Made by a program: the position numbers and the translations under genes. A DNA stretch of 64,000 nucleotides from Karalla daura (Eukaryota; Chordata; Actinopteri; Chaetodontiformes; Leiognathidae), in contig CM055188.1 of the NCBI GenBank assembly GCA_029224185.1, positions 3,349,001 to 3,413,000 on the forward strand, given 5' to 3'. Under the pieces are notes generated by a model, which did no database searches, had not been told where the DNA came from, and saw only the letters and a list, made by a program, of their open reading frames with translations. Positions 34,860 through 45,024 of the stretch are shown here, in pieces (position 1 is the first letter of the stretch; each line of letters begins with the position of its first letter).

Positions 34860-36255
34860 TTGCGTGCGGTAGTGTTCCTTCAGACCGACGAGGACGGTCT
34901 GAAGATGAGTCACCCCGTCGGCAGGCTGAAAGACATGCAGCCTGATTCCGAGGACGTGTGGATGTCTGAGTGCCTTAATAGCACCTGGCCAGACCTGCCA
35001 CGTCACAGTTTGAGAACATGTGCCTGGCCAAGTTTGCCTCGAACTACAGGGTAGTGTACGGCGAGCAGACGGAGATCAAAAGTGCCATTTGCCTCCAAAA
35101 TGACATGGGGTATGTTCAAAAGAGGACAGAGAAACCTGCAATCATCAGGTTTGCTCACTTCTCTGAAAAGAAAACCCCAGAGAAGCATTTCCGAAGGCTT
35201 TTAAAGCTTTATCTCCCACACAGGCGTGATGAGGAGCTGAGAAATGCACAGTACCCCACTTATGAGTTCTACAACTGTGGAACCATAAGGTTTAGGGACG
35301 TCCGACGTATCGTTGACGTTAACAGAAAGCGATACGAAGGAGTGTCTCACTGAGCGTGAGCCCGTAGAGGTCGAGCATGACGAGTGCGACGACATCCCCG
35401 ACTATCGAGTCAACGCGGATAGGAAGCGTTCCATGCCGATGATAGACACACCACCATTGAGTTTAGACTTGCTGATGAAAATATACCAGTCTGAACCACA
35501 CCCAGGCATCGACATTCTACGCTGCCCGTGAGTGGTGTTATAGGCGCGTGTGGGGCCACGATCCAGTCCATTACTTTATGACATTAGGAGCTGGATGTGG
35601 CAAATCCCACGTCATCAAGTGCATTTATCAGGAGGCAACGCGGATTCTGCGCCAGCTCCCCAGATTCCGAGACCAGGGAGACATGTCCCAGCCCGCGGGC
35701 TGTGACTGACGCCGAGGCTTGTCGCGCAGATAGGCTAAACATCTACGCGACAAACAAGGAAGTCGACCGTCACAATGCCGGGACCCCCAGAACGGGGTCC
35801 ATGATAGACCTGCCGTACAACTACAAAGGGCTGAAAATAGACTTGCCTGACACCATAATGGCTGCTCCGGGCATACGCATCATGGTGATCAGGAATCTCG
35901 ATGTGCAGGATGGGATTGTCAACGGCACCTTTGGAACAATCTCGCACATCGTCCTGGACGAGCGGGCCCCGGCCGGCGGCGTAAAGCTGATTGGCCTGCG
36001 GCTGGATAATCCCACAGCAGGTCAGAGATACCGGAAAAAGATCCTGGGCCCCTCGGGGTCTACATTGAGATATCAGAGGAAAAGGCTAACAAGTGAGGCG
36101 TCATTCGATGTCAGTTACCTTTCAAGTTAGCTTTTGCCTGCACAGCCCACAAAGTGCAAGGCATGACCATGGAGTCGGCAGTTGTGTGTCTCAAATGAGT
36201 TTTTGAGGCAGGTCTCAGTATCGTAGACCTTAAGGAGGAGAAGATATACGCCGAC
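34860..36255 (+). pseudogene. Helentron PIF1-type helicase, with frameshifts and two deletions
   Basis: Pieces in order: DVWMSECLN and FASNYRVVYG... (35,018-35,353), RFRDVRRIVDVNRKRYE, YRVNADRKRSMPMIDTPPLSLD (35,313-35,531), then HYFMTLGAGCGKSHVIKCIYQEATRIL, whose GAGCGKS is the Walker A site (about 35,585). The helicase core after it (Walker B and following motifs) is missing. The text resumes at LNIYATNKEVDRHNA...GIRIMVIRNLDVQDGIVNGTFG (35,597-36,130 frame), then TAHKVQGMTMESAVV with CVFEAGLS. The usual VALSRT motif VI stretch is deleted before LKEEKIYADPK. PIF1 helicases unwind DNA behind the nicking Rep; this copy cannot. Confidence 0.8.
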
Positions 36256-36651
36256 CCCAAAATCAAATCTGCTTGGGAAAATATGCCCCAGATGTCTTTC
36301 CAGAGTGTCCGTACTTTTTTTAAATCGATGGACCAAAGTGTAAAGACTTTGATGATCGTCCATCACAACACTCAGGGGCTTCCATGTCACATGGTGGACC
36401 TCAAAGCTCATCATGAGCTCCGACTCGCTGACGTGTTGTGCCTCACGGAGATGCATCTGTCGGGGTCCACCGTGTCGCCACTTTTCCAGCTGGAGGGATG
36501 CGACATGTTCACACGCAGCAGGCAAGTTTCGTACAACACCTGCGTGGACATGGCAAAAAAAGGGGGAGGTGGAGTTGCAGTGTACTGCAAAAGCGATGTG
36601 CAAGCAGAGCATCGCAAGATGTCATTGAAATGTTTACATTTCACATCCTGA
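36256..36651 (+). pseudogene. Helentron C-terminal apurinic-like endonuclease fragment
   Basis: It follows the helicase end in frame (SAWENMPQMSFQSVRTFFK). Then LMIVHHNTQGLPCHMVDLKAHHELRLADVLCLTEMHLSG (the NTQGL and LTETHL blocks of an exonuclease-endonuclease-phosphatase domain) and GGGGVAVYCK. The frame ends at about 36,651, well short of a complete domain (about 220 aa), so the catalytic GDFN and SDH ends are lost. Such a domain C-terminal to the helicase is the hallmark of Helentrons. Confidence 0.8.
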
Positions 36652-36849
36652 GAAATGTCTTCAGTCAGGTGTTCTCCAAACATAGTATAGTTATCACAGT
36701 CCAGTCTTTTGTACGTTGACTGTGTAATAGCCTCTTATATTAGGGCGATAGGGCGGCCTCCAACTCCGCTCCTTCCTTGGTGTCCAAGCGGCCGGAGCTG
36801 TCTCCTCAGTGTCGCTGATCATGTCACCAGTGGCCTAATTAGCGGGGAA

Positions 36850-37300
36850 TGCTTCATCAGTATTCTGATGGGCTGGAAAAACCTCTCAAGTGTTGCAGTG
36901 TCTTGGAGTTGCATCCTTAGTGTCCTAAGCAGCAGAAGTAGTGGAGACATTTCAAAAGTAGCACAAGACACTGGAGCCACTTCTCCAATGCCCTCAGTGA
37001 CCGGAACGTGTCCTGTGTCTTGAGCAGCCGAAGCTGCTTCCTTGGTGTCCTGAGATACTGGAGCCATTTCACCAGTACTGAGTGGCTGGATCCCTTACTC
37101 CAATGTACTCTGTACGTGTCCAGAGCGTCTGCTTTGTCTTGAGTGGCTGTAGCTGCTTCGTTAGTGTCCTGAGTGGCTGGAGCCATTTCCCTTGTACCAT
37201 GAGTGGCTGGACTTCTCCAGTGTCCTCAGCGGCCAGACTCCCTCCTTAGTGTCTTTAAAGCCAGAGCTGTTTCCTTCGTTTCATCCAGTGTCAGTGTCCG
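36850..37300. repeat. Degenerate GTGTCCTGAGTGGCTGGAGC-type tandem repeat
   Basis: The phrase GTGTCCTNAGxxGCxGGAGC(C/T) recurs irregularly from about 36,900 to 37,570 (for example 37,045, 37,164 and 37,226), with spacings near 30 and 60 bp. It produces Ala/Asp/Thr-rich frames such as APxxQDTxEAAxAxQD on the minus strand, which are by-products or an ancient repeat protein. It lies just right of the Helentron coding region. Confidence 0.55.
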
Positions 37301-37739
37301 GTCATGCTCGCCTTTGCCTGGTTCTGCACACTCTCCTTTCTCTGGTATTGTCCAGTCCTTTTTGACTGGTCCTGCTGAGTCCCCTTTGCCTGCTGCTTCT
37401 CTGTGTTCTCTTTGTGCGTTGAATGTTTTATTTTCAGACAGCCAAGACGACAGCCCCTCTGAGCCCGGATTAGTCGCCCAAGGATTTGCCGATTCTGCCA
37501 GTTTTCTGAGCGGCTGGAGCCGCTTCTTAGTGTTTCTGCTTTATTTTCAGACAACTGGCAGCCTCCTGAGCGACTGGAGTTGCTTCCCCAGTATCCCCAG
37601 CTGCCGTTCCTTCAGCCTCCAGGGGAGCCACTGCTGCCTCTCCAGCCTGGTCCTGCTCAGTAACCTTCGCATGGTAAGTTGTCTTAACCATCACAACACC
37701 AAACCACTGTAATAATGCCCAGTGTAATGTTGTCTGTTG

Positions 37740-38500
37740 CAGTAATGTTTTCTTTTGTGACTACCAAGGTATTGGCTATTGGCACTCCTGCCAAAGCTGT
37801 CAATGCCACAGATGGCAGGATATGACTGGATCCATGAAGAAGAAACAACAGAAAAAAGGGAGTATTATTTCATAATTTCATTTGAATTGACTGCATCATC
37901 ATCAATAATTAAATTATTACAATGACAATGTGTTGTGTGTTGAAGAGAGAAAAAAATCCAGACCAGAGGATGACCACAACAGATCTCCACAGGAGGCCAC
38001 AGAGAGGCGACAGGTGAATTACACTTTCTAACATGCTTTAAACTGTAGCACTGTAGCGTTTTTTGTGAGTATGATCAAAGGCTGAAGCAAGATGTAGTTG
38101 TGTTGATCTAGAGAAGATGACAAAGGATGCAGGGAGAAGACCTCCACAGGACCACAGCTACAGCTAGCAGCACACACGTCATATGGTAAGAAACACTTGC
38201 TGCATTGTTATTGTCTCTGTGTTTTTTTCTGTGTATGCTTACGTGACACAAACTGGTAGCTGAATAATTTCTCCAATATTTTTCAAAGGGTGGACAGATG
38301 AAAGAAACTCTGGAAGAAGACCTCCATAGAACAATTACAGCAAGTCTGCAGAAGTATTCACTTTTTTTAATGAATATGCATCGTTTCTGAGTTTCACTTG
38401 GTTGATTCTTGTGTCACACGGATGTCTTTCTTGTGTATTTTCAGACACCCTGGAAGATTGCATTGTCCTGCTGCCAAGCTTGCCTTTTGTTCAAATCAGT
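37740..38500 (+). other. Exon-like blocks with repeated CTCCACAGG phrases
   Basis: Three short blocks share an AGAAGACCTCCAxAGxACxA phrase (about 37,980, 38,135 and 38,312). Some are followed by GTGAAT or GTAAGA donor-like sites or preceded by TTTTCAG acceptor-like sites. No coherent frame runs through them. This could be a non-coding transcript, a captured fragment inside or beside the Helentron, or a tandemly duplicated repeat. Unassigned. Confidence 0.3.
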
Positions 38501-38514
38501 CTGCACCCCAACCG

Positions 38515-38760
38515 GTAGTCGGCAGATGACTGCCCCCTGAGCCTGGCTCTGCCCGAGGTTTTCTCATTGTTGCAGTGAGTTTTTTCCTTGCTCCTGTCGC
38601 CTCGGCATGCTCATGGGGAATTGTTCAGTTTTGTTGGGCTCTGCTCTGTTTGTTTCATGTCTGCTCTGAATATGTTGTATATATTGTATATATGTTGCTG
38701 GTGAAATTTCATTGTTCAAAAAATAAATACTTTAGTAAGAAGCATAAGTTTTGTCTGGTG
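38515..38760 (+). mobile_element. LINE 3' UTR-like fragment
   Basis: CCCCCTGAGCCTGGCTCTGCC, then GAGTTTTTTCCTTGCTCCTGTCGCC...GCTCATGGGGAA is the widespread fish LINE 3' UTR phrase (TGAGCCTGGTTCTGCxxGAGGTTTC ... GTTTTTCCTTGCCACTGTxGC ... CTCATGGGGA). It ends with AATAAATACT near 38,722. Confidence 0.65.
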
Positions 38761-38764
38761 TGCT

Positions 38765-39550
38765 TTATTTGAAATTTGTTAAGAATCACCAACATCTATA
38801 CCATACAACTACAATACTATAAAGACAACATACTTAACTATCCTCTTCTCTAATATACTATACAATAGTGTCCTCTCCTTTACAATACTGTGCTATAATA
38901 TCCTCTCCCTTACTACATCATACTGTACATTATCCTCTCCTTTACAATACTGCACTATACTATTCTAATTTCATGCTATACTGTAGTAATGTCATGTGGA
39001 TGGGCTATATCGTTTGTCAGCATCAACTTCTCATGTCTCTCCTCTGCTGACAGACACACACACACTCAGTCTTTCTCCCATACATGCACGCACCCATAGA
39101 TATATACAGAAGGCTAGATGTCTCGGGGCAGAGTGAAGAACGTCCGCATAGGTCGGCTATCATGTGTCGGGCAAGCTTTCCGGCAGAAGCTGTGAAGCCC
39201 CATGTAAACAGAGGTGATCCACACAAAAGTTACTAATCTTATCTTGACGGATTTACAAATGGTTTGGTTTCTTAAAAACATTTTTAGTGTGGTTACAACC
39301 CGAGATGCGTAAACATGTTGAAATCGCAGCTTTCCCCCTAAAAAACGACTTAGTTGTGCAGCTTAGCCAAAGTTGTGCATCATGGCTAGGCTACTAGCGA
39401 GTAATTTTACTTGGAAGGGAGAGGCAGAATTAGTCTTTATTTTCTGTTTAACTGATGTTGCACATGATTTTCATTTTTTGGGGTTGGTTTGTTTAACATT
39501 TTATATTATGACTTCTACAGGTAACAAGGTGGTTATCAAAGGGCATTAGC
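38765..39550. other. Unassigned sequence with short tandem motifs
   Basis: About 38,820-38,990 holds irregular iterations of ATACTATACAATA / CCTCTCCTTTACAATACT. A (CA)n run lies near 39,053-39,065. Nothing else recognised. Confidence 0.5.
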
Positions 39551-39574
39551 CCAGTGTGTGTGTGTATGTGTCTC

Positions 39575-39775
39575 AGTCTCAAGTAAGTACTGGCAGAACT
39601 GGCAGAAACTCATTTCTGGCCAGGAAGTGCATGACAGTCTACCAGACGTACATCAGCGCTATGAGCAAGACCAGGATGGCCATCAGCATCAACAACCCCT
39701 TCGTCTTCAAGCACATTAGCAACCTCAACGTCTCAGAAAAACCTCAAAGTCTGAGACATGAGGACAGAGGAGCCC
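39575..39775 (+). pseudogene. Coding-like fragment of unknown origin
   Basis: An open stretch reading CMTVYQTYISAMSKTRMAISINNPFVFKHISNLNVSEKPQSL has amino-acid composition and codon use like a real protein, unlike its surroundings. I do not recognise the family. It lies between two GT-rich tracts and has no start or stop of its own; it could be a captured exon or a retropseudogene piece. Confidence 0.35.
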
Positions 39776-40079
39776 ACAGCCCTGTGTGTGTGTGTGCGTG
39801 TGTGTGTGTATAATGCATGTGTATATGTGTACATGTATATGATGTATAATTGCTTAGGTTATTGTGTAATGTTTACGGGTTTTTAGTTAAATCTGATTTT
39901 AAATAAAATAAATGTAATTGAATTGTATGTGTTAGTGAGTAGATTTCCATGGAGTCTGTGGAGATGAAACATCAATGTTTTGGAGTTGGGTAAGCTGTTC
40001 ATTTAACTTTGGCATCCACTGCAGCCCTGACGTGTAAAAATATTTTCATTCAAAAGTAGAAGTATGGATGTGTATTGTT

Positions 40080-40955
40080 GTGTATTGTGTGTTGATACCT
40101 TGTGTCATTTTTCATCCAGGCCATCTCAAAAACACGTGAGTTTGGCGCTTTTTGAAAAGTTAGAGTGGGGAGAGACCAACTGTCAGAGTGCGGGATGACT
40201 GAAAAATCACCCTTCATTTTGCTCTTTTCACGCTGCTCCCAGCCAAACCGTATACAGTAGACAAATTCTTTTTTCCAGTTTTGTAGGCAAATTTGTGCTC
40301 TCTCATGCGATGCCGGCCATGAACCTGTGTGCTTTATCAAATTTAAACGGCGAGCCTCAGTCGGCCCAGCGCAGCCTCTTCTCTCCATAAGCCGCCGTTC
40401 ATTTTCCCACCACGGCGATAAAAGTTAAACTTTACACTTCTACTCGCGACTGTGGCCACAGTTTTCATATTAGACACACCAAATCGCATCAGGGCGTTCC
40501 TCAGACTCTCCCCTGCATGACGGTGTGCTCATACTCCAGATAGGTGCAAGCGTTGTCTCCGTAGAGCCAAATGTGTAGCACTTGGGCAATTTCGCTTTTT
40601 CCCATGAGAGTGAATGGGAAAAACGGAACCCCTCAAACAAAAATCCGCTACATCGCCATACTTTGAGGTAGAAACTTCATTTTAATTGCAAAAATTCAAG
40701 AAACTTGTGGTCTGTTTGTGTACCGAGTTGCATGTTGATAGCTTGTATCGTTTTTCAGCAGCACCTTCTCAAAGCTTATTTGGTGAATTCCCTGCTCAGG
40801 TGTCTCTCCTGCTGACTGTCCTGCTGGAGCAGGCTGACTGATGACCTCATACAGACACACAAACACTTCAGGCACACATACACACACACACACAGACTCG
40901 ATGGCGGGTACACATCTAAGAGCACACTCGAAATTTCAGCTTGCTGGAATTTTCT
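40080..40955 (+). mobile_element. Family Y copy D, 5'-truncated, with 3' terminus
   Basis: Aligns with 55,645-56,615 (GTTGATACCTTGTGTC...TTTTCATCCAGGCC, AGTTAGAGTGGGGAGAGACC, and others). It ends ACTCGAAATTTCAGCTTGCTGGAATTTTCTAG then TTTT; CAGC-TT-GCTG is the short terminal hairpin. The hairpin minisatellite end is absent. Confidence 0.8.
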
Positions 40956-41229
40956 AGTTTTAAACTGCCATTCAACAGTTTAACAGTAAGGATGAAAATA
41001 TGCTGAATGTTAGTTGTGTTCACAAAAATGTGTTTTTTTTTCCATTTGAAATTATTTGGCTTGACCATCCAGATGATCATGTTGAAATCTGTGACTAGTT
41101 TGCTGCTTCGTTTTAACCAAATTTCTAAATACACCACTGGAACCACGGCAGATAGTTTGGCCTTGTTAGAAGTGTGCATTGTACCATGCCACTCCATTAT
41201 TCAGAGTTATTACAGTCTGGTTAGCTGAT

Positions 41230-42866
41230 CATGCAGACAAAACCAGGAGGGACAACAGTGCTTGAAGAATATGACGAAAATGGGATGCTATGTGACAGTA
41301 GAAGGCAGATTGTTAACATTCTTGCAGCACACATGGTTGAGACAGAAGGTTAAGTTAGGTATAGGGATTTCACCTCCTGTTATATTTTTAGTTTCACATC
41401 ATTTCACATACTCCAAGATTATTAAACTCTAGGGTGATAGTTTGCCATCAGTAATGAAAGGACAGCAGTTATTGCTTGATTGTGATTGGAGAAAAAGCAG
41501 AAATGACAGTCATGAGGTCAACTCTGCACTAGAAGCCTTGTGTTACTGAAGTAATGTGGTTATCGTTCAGCCCTGGAAATTATGTAAGCAATGAACAATT
41601 TCCCTTTTCTTTGCAGGAGAATCCCTCAGCGAGTCACAAAAGAGTCCTGTCTTGATGAATCACACACTGTACTCTCTGTGTTTCCAAGGCTCTTGGACAC
41701 AAAAGGACTGTAATTATTGGTATATTTTCAATTCATAGCTATAAGCTTGGCTCAGAAATGTAAACTTAACCAAAAATATTCTTTGATTTCTCTGTGGCTG
41801 CAGATAGATCAAGATTTCAGTCCCCTCTTTGGATTAGAAACATCTGCCAAGCTTCTTGAGAAATGGCATACTTTCTATAAAAACAAGGTGATCAGAGAAG
41901 CAGAGAGCCTTACTACCACACCAGTGCTCCAGAGTTTGCTGAGGTCTGCCAGGAATCAGCACGATGATCACCCAGGTGTTCTATTTAAGGCTAAATAAAA
42001 TGATTCCAGTGTGTTGTGCCATATGCAGTACTTAAACGGATAGTTCAGATTATTTGATGTGGGGTTGTATGAGGCATGTATTTATACAGTAGAGGTTGAT
42101 GCGGCTCCAGCCTTGAGAACCAGACTAGTGCAAGCGTAGAGTATTTTTTGCTGCCGAGTCTGTCCACAGCAATTTGCTGTTTACATATCCGCTTTTCAAA
42201 AGTAGGGGTATTCCAACCTCCATCCTCTGTGTTTAATACACTGACTCTCCATAACGAAGTCATGCAACCTCATTTAAAATAATATGAACTGTCCCTTTAA
42301 CAGGTACCTGGGTTAAATGACCTGGGATTAGAGTTTAAAAAAACCCCAAAACAACTGGGACAGTGATATGACATCTTTCCTGCTGCTTCTGCATATCTTA
42401 CTAACTCAGCCTACAAAAAGGAAAACACCAAAGATCAGTGCAGCTCAGGCCATGGACCATCTAGTTGTATTTCACAAGGTATGTATTAGGCCACAGTATG
42501 CAATTTAATTGCACAGAGAAAAAGACAATAATTCAATGCAACTTCTTAAATACTTCTCCCACAGTCATATATAGGAGCCAAGACCAACACATCGAAAACC
42601 AGGAGGGACATCACCAGCCATATCTCCTTGCATCTGGAACCTGCAAGCAGGCCATCACTTACTACATTGTGGTAGACAAGAAGCTCATTCGCTGCCAGGG
42701 AACCACCGCAGCTGTTAACGAACTCTTCGTTTTCAGTGTAAGTTATGATGCTGCTCTGAACATGTACACATTCCTCCAGACAACAGTTTATGGTGTGGAT
42801 CTTGACAAAACTAAGGAAAGTCCAAAGGTGAAAAAATTGAGAGCCAAGTTCATGAACAAGTGCTAA
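41230..42866 (+). pseudogene. Multicopy teleost protein relic (LFPRFLD...YLLASG...FLQTTVY family), multi-exon
   Basis: Blocks in order: VLEEYDENGMLCDSRRQIVNILAAHMVE (about 41,262-41,350); then, after an AG-preceded block with FPRLLDTKGL-like coding, IDQDFSPLFGLETSAKLLEKWHTFYKNKVI...AESLTTTPVLQSLLRSA (41,809-41,960); then QPYLLASGTCKQAITYYIVVDKKLIRCQG...FVFSVSYDAALNMYTFLQTTVYGVDLDKTKESPKVKKLRAKF (42,465-42,866). This architecture is familiar from numerous uncharacterised teleost proteins found in many near-copies, probably mobile. Apparent intron boundaries (GCAG before 41,617 and TGCAG before 41,806) remain, so this is not a processed pseudogene. Stops and frameshifts show decay. Function unknown. 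Confidence 0.6.
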
Positions 42867-43174
42867 GAGAATTTGATAGTTAGCTGGTTTAAAGCCGCAG
42901 CAGATTCTGTTGAACAAAACATGAATAAAATAAAATCCTCATAAAATCCTCAGTTTTTTGGAACCCAATTATCAGCTCAAATTCATAGATTCCCTTTCAT
43001 TCGTCGCCGGAATATAAGGCTTTGGACATAGCGTTAAGCATCATTAAAATTTAAGCATCATTAAAAGCGGACATGACCAGGAAAAAGTGGACGGATGCGT
43101 AGCACTTCAATGCTTAAAATGTACGACAAGTACAGCTGAAGCAGCGTCCATATTGGTCGAAGTCTCTCATCTGA

Positions 43175-43320
43175 TGCATCCATGACGACCAACAACAAAG
43201 TGCTTCTTCGTGGGGAAAAAAAGAGCTCTCCCACGTTGTCAATGGGGTTTTTGAGCGCTCGACTCCACCTACTGGTGTGGTGAGTTCAGTAGGGCGCATG
43301 CGTGACGTCTCAAATTTTTC
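43175..43320. repeat. Dispersed repeat family V, copy 2
   Basis: Contains GTGCTTCTTCGTGGGGAAAAAAA, then GTTGTCAATGGGGTTTTTGAGC and the CGACTCCACCTACTGGTGTGG core; matches 43,965-44,070. Confidence 0.65.
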
Positions 43321-43964
43321 CCTGCACAAAGCCGTACGTCTGTGCAGCATACTGGGAACTTAACCGTTTTGTCCCAATAGAAATGTTTAAACATTTTCAA
43401 CAGCAACAGGCTTTCCCATTTCTTCCTGTACACCCTTACAGAGCTACTCTACACCTCCAAAGCTACCTGAGTGACCAGGATTGTAATACACTTTTTTCAT
43501 GAAACATATCAGAGATGTGTTGAAGCTTGAATGAGAAGAAAAGGAGGGTGTGGGGTATTTATTCATTTATGTTAATTGAACATTAAGAAAGAAATCATTT
43601 TTGTATAAAAAAAAACCTACCACTAACATCATCAAACAATTTTGCATAGAAAACTCCTACCACTAACATCATTATCATCAAATAATTTTGTTTAAAAAAA
43701 CACTATGACTAACATTTTGAATAAAAGTCTAAAAGCACAGTCTAAACCAGGCATCACCAAATGGCAGACTTCGGTCCGAACCTGGACTGAGTGATGGTGT
43801 CCGGACCCATGAGCCATGACCTCTGATAAATTTACGAGAATAGATCACTTTCATGGAGCATTTCTTCTGTCGGTCGCAACTATAGATAATGGCCACTACT
43901 ACTCTTAAAGTGGGGATAGTGGTGGACTTTCTCGGAATGCCTCTTTTCTGTTTTCCACAAAAAA

Positions 43965-44075
43965 CATTGCTTCTTTGTGGGGAAAAAATTAGCCCATCAA
44001 CGTTGTCAACAGGGTTTCGAGCACTCGACTCCACCTACTGGTGTGGCAATAGGTTGAGTTCAGCAAGGCACATCC
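43965..44075. repeat. Dispersed repeat family V, copy 3
   Basis: Contains TTGCTTCTTTGTGGGGAAAAAATT, then CGTTGTCAACAGGGTTTCGAGC and the ACTCCACCTACTGGTGTGG core. About 800 bp from copy 2 in the same orientation. Confidence 0.65.
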
Positions 44076-44194
44076 ACAATCAACAAACATGAACATAAAC
44101 AAAAGCAAGTACTGTTCTGACCAATAACCACTTACACTTTTTATATGCTCATTTTATCTTTTTTTAAAAAAAGATCTAAAGAGAAAGGTAATGT

Positions 44195-45020
44195 CCAAGC
44201 CAACAAAGTTGCGAGAACCCTATTAAAACTCTCCTGTTTCTTTTAATTATTATTCGGGTCCAAGCAACGAAGTTGCGAGAACCCTATTAAAACTCTCCTA
44301 TTCCTTTTTAATTTTATTATTAATATGATTCTCGGGAATCTGTAGTCGCTTTTTTGCTTTTATGCTTGAAAACACACCATTTTCAACATGCCCATTGGGA
44401 TTGCCGAAGAATTTTACATTTTGAAGTTGTTCAAAGTGCACGGGGTAAAATTGCGGTCGAGCAGCACCTTGAAATCAGGTCAATGAGATTTTTTTTTTCA
44501 ACTTTGTCATAGGCAAACAAAACTGAGTACGTAAATGCATCATAAAGAGATACACAAAAAAGTCTTTTGACACGATGACCATAACCCGACAGGAAGGGGG
44601 CCATTTTGATTTGAATTTTCAAATTCCAAAAACATCTCCTCCGAGGGGGTTAACCCAATTGGCTTCAAATTTGGCACAGGTCATTTATAGACCAAGCTGA
44701 ATAAATTTTATGTACGGAATTTGATTTTCTCAAACGGCTTGGCCACTAACGCATGACAAAGTTTGGCTATTTGTCATAAAAAATTTTGAAATGGCCTTGT
44801 GGGCAGGTGCTTCATCGTAGAAAATTCAAAATTGTTGGACTTAATTGTATTGTATGCCTGAACAGCCAGGTAATGGCCTTGTCAATGGGCGTGGCTAAGT
44901 GTTTCAACTTCGGCAACTAGAAATTTTCAAATGACCCTCCACATAAGGGTTTGGAGTAGAAAGATTAAACTTTGTAATTTTATAGACTTGTCCAGACGCA
45001 CAAAAAAGTCTCTTTTATTA
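44195..45020 (+). mobile_element. Family X copy 3 with tandem hairpin end
   Basis: The left end is a tandem pair of the block CCAAGC(C)AACNAAGTTGCGAGAACCCTATTAAAACTCTCCT (44,197 and 44,261). The second copy carries the hairpin GCAAC-GAA-GTTGC followed by an ATT-rich spacer. The body (from about 44,370) aligns with copies 1 and 2. The end design (hairpin, CTATTA, ACTCTCC, then TTCTT / ATTATTATT) resembles the family Y units. Confidence 0.65.
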
Positions 45021-45024
45021 CCAC

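Larger units (their letters stand above)
32090..36660 (+). mobile_element. Helentron (Helitron with endonuclease domain), broken
   Basis: In order on the plus strand: an N-terminal basic repeat region (32,097-32,570), a DUF6570-like region (32,594-33,307), the Helitron N-terminal plus Rep/HUH region (33,591-34,853), the helicase entry (34,860-35,530), PIF1 helicase pieces (35,540-36,250) and an apurinic-like endonuclease (36,283-36,651). That domain order (Rep, PIF1 helicase, C-terminal endonuclease) defines the Helentron/Helitron2 type found in fish. Stops and frameshifts occur at several points and there are two helicase deletions, so the copy is dead. The exact termini were not resolved. 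Confidence 0.85.

Noticed and set aside
37203..37712. A 169-aa plus-strand frame rich in Ser/Leu/Cys
   Set aside because: Lies in a degenerate repeat; composition follows the repeat and no domain is visible.
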